Shown here in pieces: positions 7,799-16,327 of a stretch of DNA of 64,000 nt; the first letter of the stretch is position 1, and every line of letters begins with the position of its first letter. The translations under genes were made by a program, and so were the position numbers. The notes under the pieces were generated by a model, which worked only from the letters and a program-made list of their open reading frames with translations, had not been told where the DNA came from and searched no databases. Location: the NCBI GenBank assembly GCA_938002605.1, contig CALLAF010000020.1:56083-120082 (forward strand). The letters are read 5' to 3'. The stretch is from an uncultured Paracoccaceae bacterium. GTDB taxonomy: Bacteria; Pseudomonadota; Alphaproteobacteria; Rhodobacterales; Rhodobacteraceae.

Positions 7799-8872
7799 AT
7801 GACCAGCAGACGGCAGTTTTTGGCAGGGCTTTTGGCGACAGGGTTGGTGCCAACGCCTACCTGGGCTGATGCAGGGTCGCCGCAGTATCTTTCGGCGGGG
7901 GCATTGCCGGATGGATCATTTGTGTTGTGCGGGATTGGCGCAGCGAATGATGTCTTGTTTCAAATTCCGCTGCCCGCACGCGGGCATGCCGCCGCGGCCC
8001 ATCCTACACGGCCAGAGGCTGTCGCCTTTGCTCGCCGGCCGGGCACGTTTGCGGTTGTGATTGACTGTGTGACAGGTCTTGAGAAATCCAACATGGCCGC
8101 CCCCGATGGGCGCCATTTCTATGGGCACGGCGCATTTTCGGCGGACGGTCATTGGCTGTTTACAACCGAAAATGATTTTGAGGCCGGGCAGGGCCGCGTT
8201 GGTGTTTGGGATGTGCAGGCGGGCTATCGCCGGGTTGATGAATTCGCAAGCGGCGGCGTTGGTCCGCATGAAATCAAACGAATGCCGGGCACGGATACTT
8301 TGGTCATCGCAAATGGCGGGATTGATACCCACCCTGATAGCGGGCGTACCAAGCTGAATATCGCGACGATGGCGCCGAATCTAACCTATGTTCAAGACGG
8401 GCAAATCGTTGAAAGTGTCGCACTTTCGCGTGACCTGAACAAAAATTCGATCCGCCATATCGATATCGCGGATGGGCGGGTTGCCTTTGGGATGCAGTGG
8501 CAAGGCGATGGGGATCAGAATGTATTGGCCGGGCTGCATCGGCAGGGCGGAGCGATCACCCTGCTGACGGCCCCTGCCGCGCAAAGCCGTCAGATGCGTG
8601 GCTATGTCGGAAGTATCGCGTTTTCGCGGGGGGGCAGACATGTCGCGGTGACTTCGCCTGTTGGCGGGGTAACACAAATCTACGATGTCGCGACTAATGC
8701 GCTCAGCCATCAAATCATAGCGCCGGATGCGGGCGGTGTTGCGGCGCATGGTACGGGGTTTATCATCACCAACGGGCAAGGCCAGTTGGGGCGGATAAAT
8801 CAGGGTGCGCTGCACCTAGGGGCGAGCGTTTCGCTTGCTTGGGACAATCATATTGTGCCGGTTGGTGCATAA
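7799..8872 (+). CDS. DUF1513 domain-containing Tat-exported protein
   Basis: Protein of 357 residues with a twin-arginine signal (SRRQFLAGLLATG) and signal-peptidase site near TWADA. DUF1513 proteins have a WD40/YVTN-like beta-propeller pattern; repeats such as GHWLFTTENDF and GRHVAVTSPVGG fit. Tat export implies folding, perhaps with cofactor, before secretion. It is the third gene of the di-haem/imelysin operon, placing it in periplasmic iron handling or redox chemistry; the precise role of the family is unknown. No terminator is evident in the following 120 bases. Confidence 0.85.
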   Translation: MTSRRQFLAGLLATGLVPTPTWADAGSPQYLSAGALPDGSFVLCGIGAANDVLFQIPLPARGHAAAAHPTRPEAVAFARRPGTFAVVIDCVTGLEKSNMAAPDGRHFYGHGAFSADGHWLFTTENDFEAGQGRVGVWDVQAGYRRVDEFASGGVGPHEIKRMPGTDTLVIANGGIDTHPDSGRTKLNIATMAPNLTYVQDGQIVESVALSRDLNKNSIRHIDIADGRVAFGMQWQGDGDQNVLAGLHRQGGAITLLTAPAAQSRQMRGYVGSIAFSRGGRHVAVTSPVGGVTQIYDVATNALSHQIIAPDAGGVAAHGTGFIITNGQGQLGRINQGALHLGASVSLAWDNHIVPVGA

Positions 8873-8994
8873 TGTGCTATAAAGATCGGGCCATGCGCTT
8901 GCCTTGATCTACATGCATGACTAGATCAATCGTTGCCGTGGACGCCCTTGTGTGGCATGAAATACAAAACAAACTGAACGAAAGAGTTTAGATC

Positions 8995-9648
8995 GTGACA
9001 GACTATACCTCCCGCCGCACAATGATGGTCGACACGCAGGTGCGTCCTTCTGATGTGACCAAGTTCCCGATCATTGACGCGATGTTGGCTGTGCCGCGCG
9101 AAAAATTCGTGCCGGACAGTATGCGCGAGGCTGCGTATGTCGGTGAAAACTTGGATCTCGGCGGTGGGCGTACCTTGATCGAGCCGCGCACATTCGGAAA
9201 AATGCTTGATGCGCTGGATATTCAGCCGCAGCATGTCGCCTTGGATTTGGCCTGCGGGCTGGGGTATTCCACCGCAATTTTGGCGCATATGTGTGATTTT
9301 GTCGTGGGCGTCGAAGATGAGGAAACCCGCGCAGAAGAGGCACAAACCTTGCTATCTGCCCAAGGGATCGACAATGCTGCTGTGATGGCCGGCCCATCGG
9401 CGGCTGGCTCTGAAAAATCCGGCCCTTACGATATTATCATGGTGCAAGGCGCGGTCGAAACTGTGCCTGATGCGGTGATTGCGCAGCTACGTGAAGGCGG
9501 GCGGATCGCTTGTATTTTCGCTGAGGGCAGTCTTGGTGTCGTGCGCGTTGGCTATAAGTTGGACGGCGTCATGAACTGGCGCTTTGCATTTAATGCGAGT
9601 GCGCCTGTCGTTGCAGGCTTTGAAAAAACGGCGGAATTCGCGCTTTAG
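8995..9648 (+). CDS. Protein-L-isoaspartate O-methyltransferase-like protein
   Basis: SAM-dependent methyltransferase of the PCMT family, 217 residues from a GTG start preceded by GAAAGAG. The SAM-binding motif I is LDLACGLGYSTAIL, and the N-terminus (RRTMMVDTQVRPSDV, then FVPDSMREAAYVGENL) is the characteristic alphaproteobacterial form found upstream of tolC. This group often departs from the canonical Pcm active site, so true isoaspartyl repair activity is unproven. It is 54 bases upstream of the TolC gene on the same strand and likely co-transcribed. Confidence 0.85.
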   Translation: MTDYTSRRTMMVDTQVRPSDVTKFPIIDAMLAVPREKFVPDSMREAAYVGENLDLGGGRTLIEPRTFGKMLDALDIQPQHVALDLACGLGYSTAILAHMCDFVVGVEDEETRAEEAQTLLSAQGIDNAAVMAGPSAAGSEKSGPYDIIMVQGAVETVPDAVIAQLREGGRIACIFAEGSLGVVRVGYKLDGVMNWRFAFNASAPVVAGFEKTAEFAL

Positions 9649-9702
9649 CGCGTTTGATATATTCGGGCGCGATGCGCGACAAATTAAAGTGAGTAAAAAC
9701 CC

Positions 9703-11076
9703 ATGAAAAAACGCAATCGGTTTGCTGCGCTGGCAGTTGTGACTTCAGTTGTTTTCGGGTCTGCCGCCAGCGCAGAAACGCTATCGGCGGCGTTGACCTC
9801 AGCTTACAATAATTCGGGTTTGCTAGAACAAAACAGGGCGCTGTTGCGGGCCGCTGATGAAGATGTGGCACAGTCTGTCGCCGCCACAATGCCTGTGATC
9901 GCGTGGTCGCTGTCCGCGTCAAGCACGGCCAGCGGGTCGTTGACGGGATCGGATCGCATAGTCACCAATTCGGGATTGGCTGCAATCAGCGGCAGTTTGA
10001 CCCTATATGATGGCGGGTTGAACAGGCTTTCTATCGACGCCCAAAAAGAACTGGTGCTCAGCACGCGCCAGACATTGCGGGGCATTGAGCAAGATGTGCT
10101 ATTGCGCGCTGTGCAGGCCTATATGGATGTGCGTCGTAACCAAGAATTTGTGCAGCTTCGTGAAAGCAACGTGCGTGTGATTACGCAAGAATACCGTGCG
10201 GCCCAAGATCGGTTTGACGTCGGTGAAGTCACGCGCACTGACGTCGCATCTGCCGAGGCGCGACTTGCTGCGGCCCGCAGCCTGCTTGCGGCCGCGCAGG
10301 GTGCTTTGGTGCAATCAATGGAAGAATATAACGCGGCAATCGGCCATATGCCGTCTAGCGCCCCCGCCGTATCCCCGGCCCCAGTATCGCAAACTGTCAC
10401 GCAGGCAAAAGAATTTGCAGTGCGTAACCATCCCAGCGTGCTTGAGGTGCAGCACTCGGTCGCCGCCGCAGAGCTAAACATCCGTCGCGGCGAAGTTGCC
10501 GTCATGCCAACAGTGGAACTTGATGGGTCAGTCTACACCGATGAAGAAGGCAATGATGGCGGATCAATTGAGCTGAGCATCGGCGGCCCGATCTATTACG
10601 GTGGGCAAATTGCAAGTGTGATGCGTCAATTGATCGCGAATCGTGACGCGGCCCGCGCAGGTCTTTATGTCACGATGGCAGCCGTCGAACAGCAGGTCGG
10701 GAACAGCTATGCATCGCTGCAGATAGCGCAGGCCTCGCGGCTTTCGTCTGATCAGCAGATTAGCGCTGCGCGCGTCGCCTTTGAAGGTGTACGCGAAGAG
10801 GCGACCTTGGGGTCACGCACCACGCTTGAGGTGCTGAACGCCGAGCAAGAGCTTCTGGATGCGCAAGCCAGCCGGATATCGAGCCAAGCGGACGAGGTGA
10901 TTGCATCTTATGCGGTTTTGGCCGCGATGGGCCTGTTAACCGCAGAGCATTTGCGCCTTCCGGTACAGCAATATGATCCTACGGAATACTACAACCTAGT
11001 TAAGGATTCGCCGGCGCTATTGTCCGAACAAGGCCGTTCTCTAGATCGCGTGTTGCGCGCGATCGGCGAAGAATAA
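9703..11076 (+). CDS. TolC family outer membrane efflux protein
   Basis: Outer-membrane channel for type I secretion and multidrug efflux, 457 residues with a signal peptide ending ASAE. Two internally repeated OEP halves are seen: alternating beta strands (SGLAAISGSLTLYDGGLNR; GSIELSIGGPIYYGGQIAS) and long Ala-rich coiled-coil helices (RFDVGEVTRTDVASAEARLA; VREEATLGSRTTLEVLNAEQ), the typical TolC signature. The neighbour at 11146 and the upstream methyltransferase form the common Rhodobacteraceae arrangement; inner-membrane partners are not adjacent. Confidence 0.92.
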   Translation: MKKRNRFAALAVVTSVVFGSAASAETLSAALTSAYNNSGLLEQNRALLRAADEDVAQSVAATMPVIAWSLSASSTASGSLTGSDRIVTNSGLAAISGSLTLYDGGLNRLSIDAQKELVLSTRQTLRGIEQDVLLRAVQAYMDVRRNQEFVQLRESNVRVITQEYRAAQDRFDVGEVTRTDVASAEARLAAARSLLAAAQGALVQSMEEYNAAIGHMPSSAPAVSPAPVSQTVTQAKEFAVRNHPSVLEVQHSVAAAELNIRRGEVAVMPTVELDGSVYTDEEGNDGGSIELSIGGPIYYGGQIASVMRQLIANRDAARAGLYVTMAAVEQQVGNSYASLQIAQASRLSSDQQISAARVAFEGVREEATLGSRTTLEVLNAEQELLDAQASRISSQADEVIASYAVLAAMGLLTAEHLRLPVQQYDPTEYYNLVKDSPALLSEQGRSLDRVLRAIGEE

Positions 11077-11145
11077 GCTAATAGTTGTTTAACGTTTCGT
11101 TATCAGTTAGCCTTTTAAGTGTAGATTTGGAACGAGGGTTACAAC

Positions 11146-11778
11146 ATGTCCAACACGGCACGCACAGGGAATGTTGACGATGCATTGCTGAAGTCAGTGC
11201 GCAATCTGGTGTCTGTTCGTACAGGCGAAGAACCTGCAGCAAGCAGCGTTGTTGAACGTTTGGTGCTGACCCCCGCGCTCCGCGTTGATGCGGCCGAAGA
11301 TGCGCCAGTCGTGGCTACGCCTGAAATAGAAGAAGAACCCACGTTTCGTCATGCAGATGAGGTCAGCAAGATCCTTGTGCTGGAATCAGCCAAACGCACC
11401 GAGCGTGCCGGGCTAGAGGCAACGATTGCCGAACTTGAAGCAGCGGTCACTTCGCAAGCGGAAGATTGGGAAGCCGACGAAGGCGAGAACCTTGATGAAA
11501 CCGAATGGGCAGCAGCTGCATTCCAATCGCGGCTTGTTGATTCGTCGACACTGGCAGAATATTCGCCAATCATGCGCGAAGCACTGGGTCTTGAGCAGGA
11601 TGTCGCTGATACGGATAGTCCGGCCGTTGGGATCGACGAAGAGGCATTGCGTGGCTTAGTTGTTGAAATCGTGCATCAAGAACTGAGCGGCGAATTGGGT
11701 GAACGGATCACCCGCAACGTCCGCAAATTGGTGCGCCGCGAAATCAACCGTGTTTTGGTGAGCAAGGGGCTCGACTAA
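11146..11778 (+). CDS. PopZ-like (DUF2497-type) acidic protein
   Basis: Protein of 210 residues, strongly acidic and disordered in its first 150 residues, ending in a conserved-looking helical tail ([20 protein letters not shown] then [17 protein letters not shown]). An acidic spacer followed by a C-terminal amphipathic region rich in L-V-E/R resembles the PopZ/DUF2497 cell-pole organiser of Alphaproteobacteria, where the C-terminal helices assemble into a polar matrix. The similarity is pattern-based, so the call is tentative. The gene has a good GAGGG ribosome-binding site, lies 69 bases after tolC, and converges with cobQ with a 4-base overlap. Confidence 0.6.
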   Translation: MSNTARTGNVDDALLKSVRNLVSVRTGEEPAASSVVERLVLTPALRVDAAEDAPVVATPEIEEEPTFRHADEVSKILVLESAKRTERAGLEATIAELEAAVTSQAEDWEADEGENLDETEWAAAAFQSRLVDSSTLAEYSPIMREALGLEQDVADTDSPAVGIDEEALRGLVVEIVHQELSGELGERITRNVRKLVRREINRVLVSKGLD

Positions 11779-13226
11779 ATCGGGCCCGCAAGGTCAATCA
11801 ACTGTTCCAAATCCATATGTGTTTCAAGATGATCCGCTAGCGCGTCAAGCGTGGCTTCAAGGTCCTGCGTATAATTGTGGTCTGCGATCGGTTTTCCCAA
11901 GCCCGCTAAATAAGCGGTGCGGAACTGATCTGCCGCAAACAAACCATGCATATAGCACCCTTTGATCTGTCCGTTCGTGGATGCGGCGCCTTCTGGGCGC
12001 CCCTCAAGCGACAGCCAGGCGCGTTCGCAATCCGCACCGCTGGTTTCGCCGATGTGGATTTCATAGCCTTGTACGGTGTCCCCGGTGGGCAGATAGGTGG
12101 CCTGCGACAGCGCGAGCCGTTTGTGCGGCTTCATCTCGGTCCTGACGTCAAGCAGCCCTAGCCCTTTGATCCGGCAGGGTGGGCCTTCGATTCCGTCGTC
12201 ATCGTAAATTTCGGTGCCCAACATCTGATAGCCGCCGCAAATCCCTAAGACTTGTCCGCCGCGCCTGACGTGGGCTTGCAGATCAACGTCCCAGCCTTGC
12301 GTCCGAAAGTCTGCCAAGTCCGCGATTGTGGATTTTGAGCCGGGAATGATGACCAAGTCCGCATCGCCGGGTAGGGGGCGACCGGGTTCAATGATTTCGA
12401 CGCTGACACCTGGGGTCGCAGAGAGCGGATCAAGGTCATCAAAGTTGGCGATCCGATTTAGACGGGGCACTGCGATTTTGATCCCATCTCCCTTGTGGCT
12501 GGCGATATCCATGACGTCTTCGGCAGGCAGGCGCCATGCATCGGCGAACCAAGGGATCACCCCAAGATCGGCCCACCCGGTGCGGGCCGCGATTGTGGTC
12601 ATGCCTTCGCTAAAAAGGCTGGTGTCGCCACGGAATTTATTGACGGCAAAGCCTTTGATCCGGGCGCGGTCGTCTGCGGGCAAAACGACATGGGTACCGA
12701 CCAATTGCGCAATAACTCCGCCGCGATCAATATCGCCGACCAACACAACGGGAACGCCTGCCGCTTCCGCAAACCCCATATTCGCGATATCGCCTTTGCG
12801 CAGGTTAACTTCTGCCGGGCTGCCTGCGCCTTCGATGATGACCAGATCACGCCCTGCGCCAATACGAGCAAAACTTTGTAGCACGGCAGGCATAAGTTGG
12901 GCCTTTTGACTGCCATAATCGCGCGCCTTGAGTGTGGCAAAGCGCTTGCCCTGTACGATCACCTGTGCGCCGGTGTCAGTCTCAGGCTTTAGCAGTACTG
13001 GGTTCATGTCCACCAGCGGTTCTAACCCACATGCAAGCGCCTGTAGCGCCTGTGCGCGTCCGATTTCACCGCCATCTGCGGTGACGGCGGCATTGTTAGA
13101 CATGTTTTGCGGCTTAAACGGCGCAACAGACAGCCCGCGTCTGACACAGGCGCGTGCAATGCCCGCGACCAGCATGGATTTACCGACGTTAGACCCGGCC
13201 CCTTGGATCATGATTGCTTTGGTCAT
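11775..13226 (-). CDS. cobQ: Cobyric acid synthase
   Basis: Glutamine-dependent amidotransferase that amidates four carboxyls (b, d, e, g) of adenosylcobyrinic acid a,c-diamide in cobalamin synthesis. The 483-residue protein has the dethiobiotin-synthetase-like ATP-binding N-terminus ([14 protein letters not shown]), the central [14 protein letters not shown] motif, and a C-terminal class I glutamine amidotransferase domain with nucleophile cysteine in [11 protein letters not shown]. Length and order are standard. No other cobalamin gene is nearby, so it is separated from the main cob cluster. Confidence 0.96.
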   Translation of the reverse strand: MTKAIMIQGAGSNVGKSMLVAGIARACVRRGLSVAPFKPQNMSNNAAVTADGGEIGRAQALQALACGLEPLVDMNPVLLKPETDTGAQVIVQGKRFATLKARDYGSQKAQLMPAVLQSFARIGAGRDLVIIEGAGSPAEVNLRKGDIANMGFAEAAGVPVVLVGDIDRGGVIAQLVGTHVVLPADDRARIKGFAVNKFRGDTSLFSEGMTTIAARTGWADLGVIPWFADAWRLPAEDVMDIASHKGDGIKIAVPRLNRIANFDDLDPLSATPGVSVEIIEPGRPLPGDADLVIIPGSKSTIADLADFRTQGWDVDLQAHVRRGGQVLGICGGYQMLGTEIYDDDGIEGPPCRIKGLGLLDVRTEMKPHKRLALSQATYLPTGDTVQGYEIHIGETSGADCERAWLSLEGRPEGAASTNGQIKGCYMHGLFAADQFRTAYLAGLGKPIADHNYTQDLEATLDALADHLETHMDLEQLIDLAGPI

Positions 13227-13283
13227 TGTGTCCCACTTTCATCGCGATAATAGGGATAGGGAAGTGCCGGGAAAGCCACAAAC

Positions 13284-13307
13284 GAAAACGCAGCCCCAAA
13301 GGGCCGC
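13284..13307 (-). terminator. Terminator after the 107-residue gene
   Basis: On the minus strand a seven-pair stem GCGGCCC / GGGCTGC with loop TTTG is followed by GTTTTCG. It lies between the 107-residue gene and cobQ, so cobQ probably needs its own promoter or read-through. Confidence 0.5.
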
Positions 13308-13343
13308 GTGTTCATAAAACGTTTACCTAGACCCGTGTAGGAA

Positions 13344-13667
13344 CTAGGCAGCGCGTGCTTCCTGTTCGGCCGCGTTGCGACGTTCGCTTTCTTCACGGGA
13401 CAGGGCAACAGAGGTGCGGACACCCTTGCCGACAAAGTCCATCAAGCCGTCGACAACACGCTCGTTCGGGTCAATACCTGCGCAAGACAGCACTTCGCGC
13501 CCATCGCGTGAACGTGCCCAACGTGCGATTTGTTCAGGGCCGTTGCCATATTTCTTGTCATCGGCAATCGCATCATCAAGCGCAGCAAGCACAACAGCGG
13601 CGAATAATTTACGTGCACGGTTACCTTGTTCGTTGTTGAAGGCGGTACCGTCGACGAAATCTCTCAT
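13344..13667 (-). CDS. Conserved small protein (DUF6280-like)
   Basis: Cytoplasmic 107-residue protein that begins MRDFVDGTAFNNEQGNRARK and contains a helical, Arg/Asp-rich body ending in a Glu/Arg tail (REESERRNAAEQEARAA). I associate it with a Rhodobacteraceae-restricted family of unknown function, but the family name is from memory and not verified. Start choice: AAAGGAAG precedes two adjacent ATGs (13670 and 13667); spacing favours 13667, and the longer upstream extension is rejected. It is divergent from efp. Confidence 0.65.
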   Translation of the reverse strand: MRDFVDGTAFNNEQGNRARKLFAAVVLAALDDAIADDKKYGNGPEQIARWARSRDGREVLSCAGIDPNERVVDGLMDFVGKGVRTSVALSREESERRNAAEQEARAA

Positions 13668-13877
13668 CATGCTTCCTTTATTTTGCTCTTGTAGTTCCCG
13701 AGTGAGGGGCAATATGCATGTTTGAACCCGATTCGGGGGTTCTCTTTTGGAATGGCAGCTATGCAATTATTGCATGGCTGAAAGTGCCGTTTGCCTGATC
13801 TTGCCAGCTCACCACGGTCGATATATAGGCTTTATTCAGCACCGATCAACCTTTCTAATCGCGAAGTGAACTCTTAG

Positions 13878-14441
13878 ATGCCTAAAATTAACGGTAATGA
13901 AATCCGCCCCGGCAATGTGTTGGAACATGAAGGCGGTCTTTGGGCTGCTGTCAAAATTGACCACGTGAAACCCGGCAAGGGCGGGGCGTTTGCGCAGGTT
14001 GAACTGAAAAACCTACGCGACGGTCGTAAGTTGAATGAACGTTTCCGGTCTGCCGATAAGGTTGAGCGGGTCACGCTGGAACAAAAGGACCAACAGTTCT
14101 TGTTCGAAGCTGATGAGATGCTGACGTTTATGGACACGCAAACCTATGACCAGATTGCATTGCCTGCGGACATTCTGGGCGACCGCCGTCCGTTTTTGCA
14201 AGACGGCATGACTGTTAAAATCGAATACTACGGCGACGAGGCATTGAACGTGACCTTGCCGCAAAAGGTTGTGTGTAAAGTCGCAGAAACAGAACCCGTC
14301 GTTAAGGGCCAAACCGCCGCGAACAGCTTTAAACCTGCGATATTGGAAAACGGCGTACGTGTGATGATCCCACCATTCGTTGGCCAAGACGAAAGCATCG
14401 TCGTCAACACAGAGATTTTCGAATACGTCGAACGCGCGTAA
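13878..14441 (+). CDS. efp: Elongation factor P
   Basis: Translation factor that relieves ribosome stalling at polyproline. The 187-residue protein shows the KOW-like domain I ([20 protein letters not shown]), the loop with the modifiable lysine (K36 region: [15 protein letters not shown]) and two OB domains ([21 protein letters not shown]-terminal [13 protein letters not shown]). Length and domain order are normal. No lysine-modifying enzyme (epmA/epmB) is in the window. A strong terminator follows, so the gene is monocistronic. Confidence 0.97.
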   Translation: MPKINGNEIRPGNVLEHEGGLWAAVKIDHVKPGKGGAFAQVELKNLRDGRKLNERFRSADKVERVTLEQKDQQFLFEADEMLTFMDTQTYDQIALPADILGDRRPFLQDGMTVKIEYYGDEALNVTLPQKVVCKVAETEPVVKGQTAANSFKPAILENGVRVMIPPFVGQDESIVVNTEIFEYVERA

Positions 14442-14463
14442 AGCGTCGGGCGAACGATAGATT

Positions 14464-14494
14464 AAAGGCCGCCAATTTGGCGGTCTTTCTTGTT
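14464..14494 (+). terminator. Intrinsic terminator after efp
   Basis: Eleven-pair stem AAAGGCCGCCA / TGGCGGTCTTT with a three-base loop (ATT), followed by CTTGTTTT, 22 bases after the efp stop. Confidence 0.8.
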
Positions 14495-14547
14495 TTAGCG
14501 ATGAAAAAGTTTCATTCGTGGGCCAAGTATTAGCAGGAAGGTCTGTC

Positions 14548-15606
14548 GTGGAAAAAGATACGGTTGCCCGCAAAACGACACTTGATTTACAACCTTTGGC
14601 CAAGGCGTTTGACCAAAGCTTTGCGCAAAGCGGGTTGGTATCCGCAGGCTTTGGGTTTCAGCAAGGCAACGATGCCCCGCAAATTTATGTGGGCGGCACC
14701 CAAAGCACGATCGATGCAACCCCGGTATCTCTTGGTGCGGCATGGCACATTGGATCAATTACAAAGACATTTACCGCCGTGTTGGCGTTCATGTTGTCCC
14801 AAGATGGGCTGATCGACCTTGATGCCCCGGTGATAGAGTATCTGCCCGCAAACGCCGCGGATATGGATCCGAGCTGGCGTGAGATCACGCTGGCCCAAGT
14901 TCTGTCGCATCGGGCGGGCTTGCGCCCGAACCCAGACCGCACAAGTATGGGGGCGCTTTATGACGGGGCGCTTGATCAGTACCAATTTTTGTCGGCGTGT
15001 TGGCGCGCCCCATTGCACCAAAATCCCGGCACATTTCTATATTCGAATATTGGGTATATCTTCGCGGCCCATGTGCTGGAGGCTGTTTCTGGGCAATCTT
15101 GGGAAGATTTGCTGCGCGATCGGATTATAGCGCCGCTTGGGCTGACGTCATTCGGGATCGGCCCACCCGCTGATATTTGCGGGCACCGATCCGTTCTGGG
15201 GCTTTTTAAGCGCCCCGTTGCGCCCGATGCGCGCATGGCAGACAACCCTGCGCTTTTTTCGCCTGCCGGGCGGATGCATCTGTCAATTCCTGATATGATG
15301 ATCTGGGGGCGGTTCTTGCTGACAGCACAGCGCGGCGAAACCGCTTTGCTTCAAGCTTCTAGTGTTCAGCGCATGATGGATACCGGCGACGGTGACTATG
15401 GGGCGGGTCTTATGCGGTTTCAGATCCCGGGCACCGGTCACATTGCTTGGGGGCACGATGGATCAAACCGTCTGTGGTACGGGCTTTTGGCGCTTGTGCC
15501 CGAGAAGGATGCGGTCGCGTTTGTGATTAGCGGCGAGGGGCGCGTCAACAAAGTTGCCAAGCTTGGCGTTGCCCTATTGGATAGCGCGCTAGCTGTTAAG
15601 GCGTGA
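14548..15606 (+). CDS. Serine hydrolase, beta-lactamase/PBP superfamily
   Basis: Penicillin-binding-protein-fold hydrolase of 352 residues from a GTG at 14548 that is preceded by AGGAAGG at ideal spacing. The active-site set of class C/esterase-type members is visible: SITK (S-X-X-K) in HIGSITKTFTAV, the Y-X-N motif in YSNIGYIFA, and HDG in GHDGSNRLWYG replacing the KTG box. There is no signal peptide, so it is likely a cytoplasmic esterase or peptidase rather than an antibiotic-resistance beta-lactamase. It converges with ygfZ, overlapping by 11 bases. Confidence 0.85.
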   Translation: MEKDTVARKTTLDLQPLAKAFDQSFAQSGLVSAGFGFQQGNDAPQIYVGGTQSTIDATPVSLGAAWHIGSITKTFTAVLAFMLSQDGLIDLDAPVIEYLPANAADMDPSWREITLAQVLSHRAGLRPNPDRTSMGALYDGALDQYQFLSACWRAPLHQNPGTFLYSNIGYIFAAHVLEAVSGQSWEDLLRDRIIAPLGLTSFGIGPPADICGHRSVLGLFKRPVAPDARMADNPALFSPAGRMHLSIPDMMIWGRFLLTAQRGETALLQASSVQRMMDTGDGDYGAGLMRFQIPGTGHIAWGHDGSNRLWYGLLALVPEKDAVAFVISGEGRVNKVAKLGVALLDSALAVKA

Positions 15607-16327
15607 TCTTGGCCGTTGCGGCTGTCAAAGGACCAATGGCGCGGTCAAAACGTAGATAAGCCAGGGCGTAACCCCCAGACTGTGTGAAAAGCGTTCCAAC
15701 GGTTTTGCCATCTGCATTTAATATCTCTGTGCCAATGGGGGCGGCACCATCAACGCGAACCTTTGCTAGTCCTTTGCGCAGCGTGGTTTTATGTTTCATC
15801 CGAGCGATGATCTCTTGGCCGACATAGCACCCTTTTTTGAAATCAACGCCATTAAGTTGCTCAAACCCGGCCTCTAGAATATACGTTTCTGGTGTCAGTT
15901 CTATTCCAGTTTGCGGGATCACATGCGCGACACGCAAGCTGTCCCAATCGGTGTCGTCCCCCACATGCGTTTCGCCATAAATACGCCAGCCCATGTCTGG
16001 GTGCCGGGGATCTTGTAATGCTTTTTCAGGGGCGCGACCCGTCCCGCGCGATGCGATCAATGTGGTTTCTTCAATCGTTACGGCAGCGCGCAAGCGGTAC
16101 ATCATTAGACGTTGCGCGAGCGTTGGCGCATGGCTTGTTGCGACGTCGATCAGCAACCGGTCTTCTTGGCCGATCACAAAGAAATCCGCGATGTATTTCC
16201 CCTGCGGGGTTAAAAGCGCGGCGTAGATGATCCCGTTCTCGGCTTTTTCGACGTCATTGGTGATCAGCCCTTGCAGGAACGAAACACGATCAGCCCCGCC
16301 GATAGAGAGTATAGTGCGGTCAGTCAT
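15596..16327 (-). CDS. ygfZ: YgfZ/GcvT folate-binding protein
   Basis: Folate-dependent protein of the YgfZ/IBA57 family involved in Fe-S cluster assembly and repair, 243 residues. The diagnostic motif K-G-C-Y-x-G-Q-E is present (FKKGCYVGQEIIARMKHKT) and the N-terminal aminomethyltransferase-like fold starts with SIGGADRVSFLQGLITNDV. Its start overlaps the end of the upstream ABC exporter gene by eight bases, so the two are co-transcribed. Confidence 0.92.
   Translation of the reverse strand: MTDRTILSIGGADRVSFLQGLITNDVEKAENGIIYAALLTPQGKYIADFFVIGQEDRLLIDVATSHAPTLAQRLMMYRLRAAVTIEETTLIASRGTGRAPEKALQDPRHPDMGWRIYGETHVGDDTDWDSLRVAHVIPQTGIELTPETYILEAGFEQLNGVDFKKGCYVGQEIIARMKHKTTLRKGLAKVRVDGAAPIGTEILNADGKTVGTLFTQSGGYALAYLRFDRAIGPLTAATAKITP

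Noticed and set aside
12328..12909. Long open frame of 193 codons opposite cobQ
   Set aside because: It lies wholly antisense to a clear CobQ protein, has no ribosome-binding site of note and its translation looks like a low-complexity shadow.
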